From contig DFYA01000242.1 of assembly GCA_002382525.1 (NCBI GenBank), positions 15,459 through 25,717 of the forward strand: a DNA stretch of 10,259 nucleotides, written 5' to 3'. Both the position numbers and the translations under genes were made by a program. The notes beneath the pieces were generated by a model. The model made no database searches and was not told the DNA's origin. It was given only the letters and a program-made list of their open reading frames with translations. Shown one piece after another: positions 6,553 through 10,259 of the stretch (position 1 is its first letter; every line of letters begins with the position of its first letter). The stretch comes from Opitutaceae bacterium UBA4094. GTDB lineage: Bacteria > Verrucomicrobiota > Verrucomicrobiia > Opitutales > Opitutaceae.

Positions 6553-6700
6553 GAAAGGAGGCTTAAGATGGTTGGTTTGCGATGTGCGAACATCTACAAG
6601 GTAACACTCCACGGTGCCGGGCGGAATCAGGGACGCCCCCCCTTAAACACCCCATGTTTCCCCCCCCGCGTATCGGAAAAACCGCTGACGTTTTATCGCT
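6553..6700. promoter_or_regulatory. Intergenic region between type III PKS and DUF892 genes
   Basis: These 148 bases hold two cytosine runs on the plus strand, C7 (6636-6642) and C8 (6660-6667), and a small inverted repeat GATGT-GCGA-ACATC (6581-6594) that ends about 30 bases before the DUF892 start. I see no clear terminator for the PKS operon and no clear -35/-10 pair for DUF892. The inverted repeat could be an operator. Confidence 0.3.
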
Positions 6701-7747
6701 TCACCGACCCACACGACATGCATGTGCGCTAAACCCCGCCCCGAAGCTCGCCAGCATCCAGTCTTCCCCATCGCTTGGCGCGCCTCCATCTCTCAACGCT
6801 CGCTCCAAAGCAAACAACACCGAGGGGCTGCTCATGTTGCCAAACTCGTGTAGAACGCGGCGGCTCGCTTCGAGCGGATAGCCTGCACACCGCCGCTCGA
6901 TCACGTCCAAAACATCACGGCCGCCCGTGTGGCAAATCAACCGTGAAATAGCCGGCAGATTCGACACTCCGGCTTGTTCTTCGAGCAACTCTTTCACCGC
7001 ATCCCCCGCCAGCTCGGGCACCTCGGGTCGCAGCAGGTTGCGCAGCCGCCCGTTCCGCGTTTCGAAACGGATACAATCCCGGTGCTCGGGCCGGTGCAGT
7101 GTAGTGAAATTATAACTACGAAGCCCCGTGGGGCCCGGCGTGGACCGCCAGATCGTCGCCGCCGCGCCGTCGCCAAACAGACACGCGCTCACCAACACCC
7201 CGGGATCGTCGTCGAGATAAAACGCCGCCGAGCACACCTCCACCGCCACGCAGGCCACCACCGCATCGGGCTGCGCCGCCAGCACCGCGTTGCCCGCACG
7301 CAAGAGCGGAATCGCCGCACCGCATCCCAAGCCCACGAGATCCTGCAGCCAAGCGGTGGGCCGCAGCCCAAGTTGCTCGGCCACGTAGCTCGTCACGCCC
7401 GGGCACAAATAACCCGTGCAGGTGCACACCAGCAGCGCGTCGAGTTGCTCCGGCACCAGTCCCGCCTCGCCCAACGCCGCCCGCAGCGCCTTTCCCGCCA
7501 GCCGCGGCGCCTCGGCCCGAAATGCCTCGTTGAGCTCATCCGGCGTGCGCCGCCATACCGATTTGACATCGGGTATGGCGAAATGTCGCCGCGCGATCCC
7601 GCTGTCGCCCTTCAAGATCGCCTGCAACGTCAGCGCGGACCGGCGACTCAAGCGCGCGCGCACCTCCGGCTGCTGTAAAATCGCAAAGCTCTCCGCCTGG
7701 CTGAGCGAGCATTCGGGAACCGCGGTGGCGAGAGCATGCAAAAACAT
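6701..7747 (-). CDS. Type III polyketide synthase (alkylresorcinol/alkylpyrone synthase-like)
   Basis: This 348-residue protein is a chalcone-synthase-fold enzyme. It loads an acyl-CoA, extends it with malonyl-CoA and cyclises the chain. The catalytic triad is visible: Cys142 in GLGCGAAIP, His273 in ICHTGG, Asn304 in EFGNMSSPSV. Also present are CTCTGYLCPG (108-117), CSAAFYLDDDPGVLVSACL (172-190), FGDGAAA (191-197) and the C-terminal FGAGFSA loop (335-341). The length is usual. The pattern matches bacterial enzymes that make long-chain alkylresorcinols or alkylpyrones, not plant-type chalcone synthases; starter and product cannot be read from the sequence. It is the last gene of a four-gene minus-strand unit, starting 7 bases after the FAD oxidoreductase stop with no Shine-Dalgarno sequence, so it probably depends on translational coupling. 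The neighbouring methyltransferase and flavoprotein parallel SrsB and SrsC beside the PKS SrsA in Streptomyces. Confidence 0.95.
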   Translation of the reverse strand: MFLHALATAVPECSLSQAESFAILQQPEVRARLSRRSALTLQAILKGDSGIARRHFAIPDVKSVWRRTPDELNEAFRAEAPRLAGKALRAALGEAGLVPEQLDALLVCTCTGYLCPGVTSYVAEQLGLRPTAWLQDLVGLGCGAAIPLLRAGNAVLAAQPDAVVACVAVEVCSAAFYLDDDPGVLVSACLFGDGAAATIWRSTPGPTGLRSYNFTTLHRPEHRDCIRFETRNGRLRNLLRPEVPELAGDAVKELLEEQAGVSNLPAISRLICHTGGRDVLDVIERRCAGYPLEASRRVLHEFGNMSSPSVLFALERALRDGGAPSDGEDWMLASFGAGFSAHACRVGR

Positions 7748-7754
7748 AGGGAAA

Positions 7755-8798
7755 TTAGTGTAACAGGTGATAAAGCGGCTTCATCGGCAGCAACCTCGCG
7801 CGCGCCAGCACGCCCAAGCAACTCTGCGCGCGCCGGCTCAGCAGAAACGGATGCAGCCACGCCGCGCCGCGCAGGCGCAATCGAAACTCATCCCGTAGTA
7901 ACTCGTGAATACATTCGGACGCTTCGCTCCACGAGATTCGTCGCTTGGCCCAGTCGATCAGCGGCTCGAGCGCGAGCGCGGCCCCGGTGAACGCCATCGC
8001 CATGCCATTGCCCGTGAACGGAGGCACCACCGCGCAGGTGTCGCCCAACCCCAGCCGGTCCCGCCGCGCCACACCGCGATCAAACACGAAACCGGCCACC
8101 GCACTTGCGGAACCGTCGCGAAAGTTTGCCCGTTCGATACGCTCCGCCAACGCCCCCAGACCACTGCCTCGCAGCGTGCGCGCGAACGCCGCCGATCCGT
8201 CGCCGGCCAAGCCGGCGCGGCGCCGGAATAGCCCGCACACGTTGATCCAGCCGTCCTCCACTCTCGACAATCCCACATAGGCGCCGGCGCCGAGGTGCAA
8301 TTCCAAGTCGTCGGCGAGGGATATCTCCCGCACGTGCGCCTTCAGCCCCACCCACGGCGACTCGACCACGCGGCGGCGCCCCGCCGTCCAGACGCGACCC
8401 TCCCTGTCCTCGGACGTCGCCATCCGGTGCCGGGTCACGAGGCTTCCGCCGTGCGCGACAAACCGCGATGCGAGCCGCTCGTCCAAAACAAACCGGCTCA
8501 TCCCGATCGCCGGTGCCGGCAGGCGCAGCGCCGCCAGATCCCGGTCGCCCGAAAACCAGCGCACGCCCGTGTGTCGTAGTGCGTCCTCGAATACACTTTC
8601 CACGCCCAATCGGGCGAGCGTTTCATCCGCCAGCCCCGCGATAAACTCGCCGCACACGCGATGGCGGGGGTAATCGCCCGCCTCGAACACCGTCACCGGC
8701 ACGTCGGCGCGTCGCAGCGCGACACCGAGCGCCAGCCCCGCAAGGCCGCCGCCCACGATCTCGATCGGTCGGACCGCGTTCGTGCTGGCGGCGTTCAC
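7755..8798 (-). CDS. FAD-dependent oxidoreductase (geranylgeranyl-reductase/SrsC-like tailoring flavoprotein)
   Basis: This 347-residue flavoprotein probably hydroxylates or oxidises the PKS product. It has the FAD-binding GGGLAG (16-21) with E39 ending the fold, the geranylgeranyl-reductase-type PRHRVCGEF (44-52), and the second FAD motif LGLGDTCAVVPPFTGNGMAMA (249-269 region). The middle contains SPWVGLKAHVREI, LELHLGAGAYVGLSRVEDG and INVCGLF. The usual GADGxxS motif of aromatic hydroxylases is not evident. I chose the GTG at 8798: it overlaps the methyltransferase stop as GTGA and has AAAGG five bases upstream. The longer frame from 8861 would overlap the methyltransferase by 67 bases and adds no family sequence. 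The C-terminal basic and hydrophobic region (about 300-347) might touch the membrane. Confidence 0.9.
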   Translation of the reverse strand: MNAASTNAVRPIEIVGGGLAGLALGVALRRADVPVTVFEAGDYPRHRVCGEFIAGLADETLARLGVESVFEDALRHTGVRWFSGDRDLAALRLPAPAIGMSRFVLDERLASRFVAHGGSLVTRHRMATSEDREGRVWTAGRRRVVESPWVGLKAHVREISLADDLELHLGAGAYVGLSRVEDGWINVCGLFRRRAGLAGDGSAAFARTLRGSGLGALAERIERANFRDGSASAVAGFVFDRGVARRDRLGLGDTCAVVPPFTGNGMAMAFTGAALALEPLIDWAKRRISWSEASECIHELLRDEFRLRLRGAAWLHPFLLSRRAQSCLGVLARARLLPMKPLYHLLH

Positions 8799-9448
8799 GC
8801 GCGCCTTTCTGCGACGAGGCGATACGAGCCGAAAACCGTGTGGGTGATCCGCCAGCTCCATTGTTTCGGATCGAGTTTCAGCAACGCCGGCAGCTCATCG
8901 CCGCGAAACCCCGCTTCGATACTCACCCGTCCGTCGTGACGGGTGACCGGGTCGGCTTTGATGAGCGGGCACACCAACGAAAACAACCAAGCCGAGCGCC
9001 GCGATCGCAGCGGCTCGCTAAGCACGATGAGCCGTGCGCGTCGTCCAAGTTGCGCACCGATTTCCGCGAGTTCATCCGCCTTGAAGTGATGAAATACGAG
9101 GTTGCCCATCACGACCGAATAGTCGGTCCAGGAGACGAACTCGAAGACGGAGGTTTGAAACCAGGGCGCTTGCACTGGCCAGTCCGCGGGCCGCCGCGCG
9201 AGATCTAGACCGGCAACCGGCCCGAGGCCCGCCTTCATCAGCGCCCGCGCAAGCGTTCCCTCGCCCGCGCCGACTTCTAAAATGCGATCGTCGGGGCGCC
9301 GGCGCCCCGCAAGCACGTCGCGAAACCAAGTCTCATTGCCCAACAAACGATTGAGGACGCGCAAATCACGTCGCGAACGCCGGGCCGCTGGCGCTTCTTC
9401 GGGAAGGCTGTCCAGGATCTCGGGTTGCACCAGGCGCGTGTCGTTCAT
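8795..9448 (-). CDS. Class I SAM-dependent methyltransferase (SrsB-like tailoring enzyme)
   Basis: This 217-residue protein has motif I ILEVGAGEG (56-64) after a RPDDR lead-in, an acidic strand end at LDLARRP (81-87), and VVMGNLVFHHFKADEL (112-127), which corresponds to motif IV/post-I of class I methyltransferases. LIVLSEPLRS (140-149) follows, as in small-molecule methyltransferases. The N-terminal helix RRDLRVLNRLLGNETWF is typical of PKS-linked members. It probably methylates the phenolic lipid or its quinone form. I chose ATG 9448 because the frame upstream lies in the DUF748 gene and reads as noise. It starts 16 bases after the DUF748 stop, and its own stop overlaps the GTG start of the FAD oxidoreductase. 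An 18-base palindrome falls inside the coding region at 9292-9309. Confidence 0.9.
   Translation of the reverse strand: MNDTRLVQPEILDSLPEEAPAARRSRRDLRVLNRLLGNETWFRDVLAGRRRPDDRILEVGAGEGTLARALMKAGLGPVAGLDLARRPADWPVQAPWFQTSVFEFVSWTDYSVVMGNLVFHHFKADELAEIGAQLGRRARLIVLSEPLRSRRSAWLFSLVCPLIKADPVTRHDGRVSIEAGFRGDELPALLKLDPKQWSWRITHTVFGSYRLVAERRA
8804..8808 (-). promoter_or_regulatory. Ribosome binding site deciding the GTG start of the FAD oxidoreductase
   Basis: AAAGG on the minus strand, five bases before GTG 8798. Together with the GTGA overlap with the methyltransferase stop it favours this start. Confidence 0.55.
9292..9309. repeat. 18-base perfect palindrome inside the methyltransferase gene
   Basis: CGGGGCGCC followed directly by GGCGCCCCG. 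Its inner 12 bases (GGCGCCGGCGCC) occur again at 8280-8291 in the FAD oxidoreductase gene. The codons involved encode Arg/Pro-rich residues, so codon bias may explain it. Confidence 0.4.
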
Positions 9449-9464
9449 CGTCGATTTTACGTCG

Positions 9465-10259
9465 TCATTCGGTGGCCGCCCGGGATGTTCCAAACCCTTC
9501 GCGGAAGGCCTGCACGAAGGCATTGCGCAAGAGGTTCCGCACGGTGGTCCAGATGTCCACTTCATTGTCGGTGAAGTTGCCTTCAATCGGCACCACGGTG
9601 GCGGTCTTATCGTCTTCGTTTTCCAACACGGATGCAGCCGCGCTGGCGATCGCGGTAACGGCCTTTCGCACCAGGTCCTCGTCACGCTCGGCGCGAAAAT
9701 CGAGTTCCTCGAAAAACGGCTTCAGGTATCCCTTGTAGCCACCGCCCTCCGCCGTGATTTCCGTGAATAGTTCAAACTGTCCGCTCTCAACGACCGAATC
9801 CGCGTAGGCACGCACAAAGCCGTTGAGCGGCGGCAACTGGAGGGCGAGTATCTGCATGCTCACTTCAAAGCGCGGCATCTCCGCAATCGGGTCCGCGCGC
9901 AGGTCCACCGTGACACTGCCTCCGCTTTCGACGACCGCCTGAAACGTGACTCGCGCCGGCAGATTGTCCGTCTGCTGGTCACGAGGTTCGTGACGGTTGC
10001 GAAGCCCCGTGGCGACGAGTTGCACCTGTTGAAGCACGGCCTCCGGATGAGGTTCAACCGTGCGATCGACCAGACGTAGACGGGCGTCGCGGAGTTCGGC
10101 CCGACTGATTTCCATGGGGAACGCCTCGCGCAACTCCGCCTGCCATTCGCCGATCTGCTCCGCCTTGCCTCCGCGCTCTTCGTGTTTTTGGGCCTCGCTC
10201 TTTTCGTCCTCGGGGATCGCCACGTCGTTGTAGATCGTCAACCGGGCGTCGTCGATCCG
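9465..10259 (-). CDS. DUF748 (AsmA-like) protein, N-terminus cut by window edge
   Basis: The frame is open to the right edge and ends at TGA 9467-9465, leaving 264 residues of the C-terminal part. A TTG at 10241 is not a start: the sequence before it (RIDDAR) continues a DUF748-like LRIDDARLTIYNDV strand. The segment FEVSMQILALQLPPLNGFVRAYADSVVESG followed by FELFTEITAEGGGYKGYLKPFF is the DUF748 signature, and the end PIEGNFTDNEVDIWTTVRNLLRNAFVQAFREG matches the family C-terminus. DUF748 proteins are related to AsmA/YhdP-like beta-rich envelope proteins, usually anchored by one N-terminal helix (outside the window) and now suspected to help lipids cross the periplasm. It lies 16 bases before the methyltransferase gene on the same strand, so it may be co-transcribed with the phenolic-lipid genes. 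The link in function is inference. Confidence 0.85.
   Translation of the reverse strand, partial: RIDDARLTIYNDVAIPEDEKSEAQKHEERGGKAEQIGEWQAELREAFPMEISRAELRDARLRLVDRTVEPHPEAVLQQVQLVATGLRNRHEPRDQQTDNLPARVTFQAVVESGGSVTVDLRADPIAEMPRFEVSMQILALQLPPLNGFVRAYADSVVESGQFELFTEITAEGGGYKGYLKPFFEELDFRAERDEDLVRKAVTAIASAAASVLENEDDKTATVVPIEGNFTDNEVDIWTTVRNLLRNAFVQAFREGFGTSRAATE

Larger units (their letters stand above)
6701..10259 (-). other. Putative phenolic-lipid operon: DUF748 - methyltransferase - FAD oxidoreductase - type III PKS
   Basis: Four minus-strand genes are joined by a 16-base gap, a 4-base GTGA overlap and a 7-base gap, with no room for internal promoters. The three enzymes match the content of the Streptomyces srsABC type (PKS, methyltransferase, flavin hydroxylase) that makes alkylresorcinols and methylated alkylquinones. 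The promoter would lie beyond the right edge. Operon structure is inferred from spacing; the product is not known. Confidence 0.75.

Noticed and set aside
6974..7678. 234-codon open frame on the plus strand
   Set aside because: It is antisense to the type III PKS, Arg/His/Gln-rich, and has no recognisable fold or ribosome site.
8799..8861. Longer N-terminus for the FAD oxidoreductase from 8861
   Set aside because: It would overlap the methyltransferase by 67 bases and adds no flavoprotein sequence; the GTG at 8798 has a GTGA overlap and a ribosome site.
9449..9685. Longer N-terminus for the methyltransferase from 9685
   Set aside because: The extra residues lie inside the DUF748 coding region in another frame and are Pro/Cys/Trp-rich noise.
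10239..10241. TTG 10241 as the start of the DUF748 gene
   Set aside because: The frame stays open to the window edge, and the residues before it continue a DUF748-like strand, so the gene is simply truncated.
1..10259. tRNA, rRNA, CRISPR array or insertion sequence
   Set aside because: I found no cloverleaf-like gene, regularly spaced repeat, transposase or terminal inverted repeat pair on either strand.

Overview
The window is GC-rich bacterial DNA with very dense coding. It has twelve protein genes, two of them cut by the window edges, and no tRNA, rRNA, insertion sequence or CRISPR array that I can see. The mix of genes fits a Gram-negative environmental bacterium: a type III polyketide synthase operon, DUF748, DUF892 (YciE/F-like), DUF4142, a YghA-like dehydrogenase, DUF72 and a CBS-domain histidine kinase. 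Several leaders lack a Shine-Dalgarno sequence and some are pyrimidine-rich. I lean towards Verrucomicrobiota (Opitutaceae-like), but this is an inference from gene content and style, not from a marker gene.

Layout. (1) 1-1880, minus strand: a classical short-chain dehydrogenase followed 12 bases later by a DUF72 (YecE-like) protein that runs off the left edge. (2) 1881-2217: a divergent control region with a 20-base hairpin/inverted repeat. (3) 2218-3755, plus strand: a two-gene operon of an unrecognised 123-residue protein and a soluble histidine kinase with two CBS domains, joined by a TGATG stop/start overlap. (4) 3767-5315, minus strand: a secreted DUF4142 protein and a YghA-like oxidoreductase. 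(5) 5467-5907, minus strand: a single-domain response regulator. (6) 6049-6552, minus strand: a DUF892 ferritin-like protein. (7) 6701-10259, minus strand: DUF748 (AsmA-like, cut by the right edge), SAM methyltransferase, FAD oxidoreductase and type III polyketide synthase, with gaps or overlaps of only a few bases.

How the genes may work together. Region 7 resembles the Streptomyces srsABC operon in content: a type III PKS that makes an alkylresorcinol-type phenolic lipid, a methyltransferase and a flavoprotein that tailor it. The DUF748 gene at the head is a plausible lipid-transport or envelope partner. Regions 4-6 look like a general stress group (DUF4142, YghA-like SDR, DUF892). The response regulator sits among them about 1.7 kb from the histidine kinase, and neither has another two-component partner in view, so they may form a pair. 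The most novel parts are the PKS operon with its DUF748 head gene, and the coupled small protein plus CBS-kinase.
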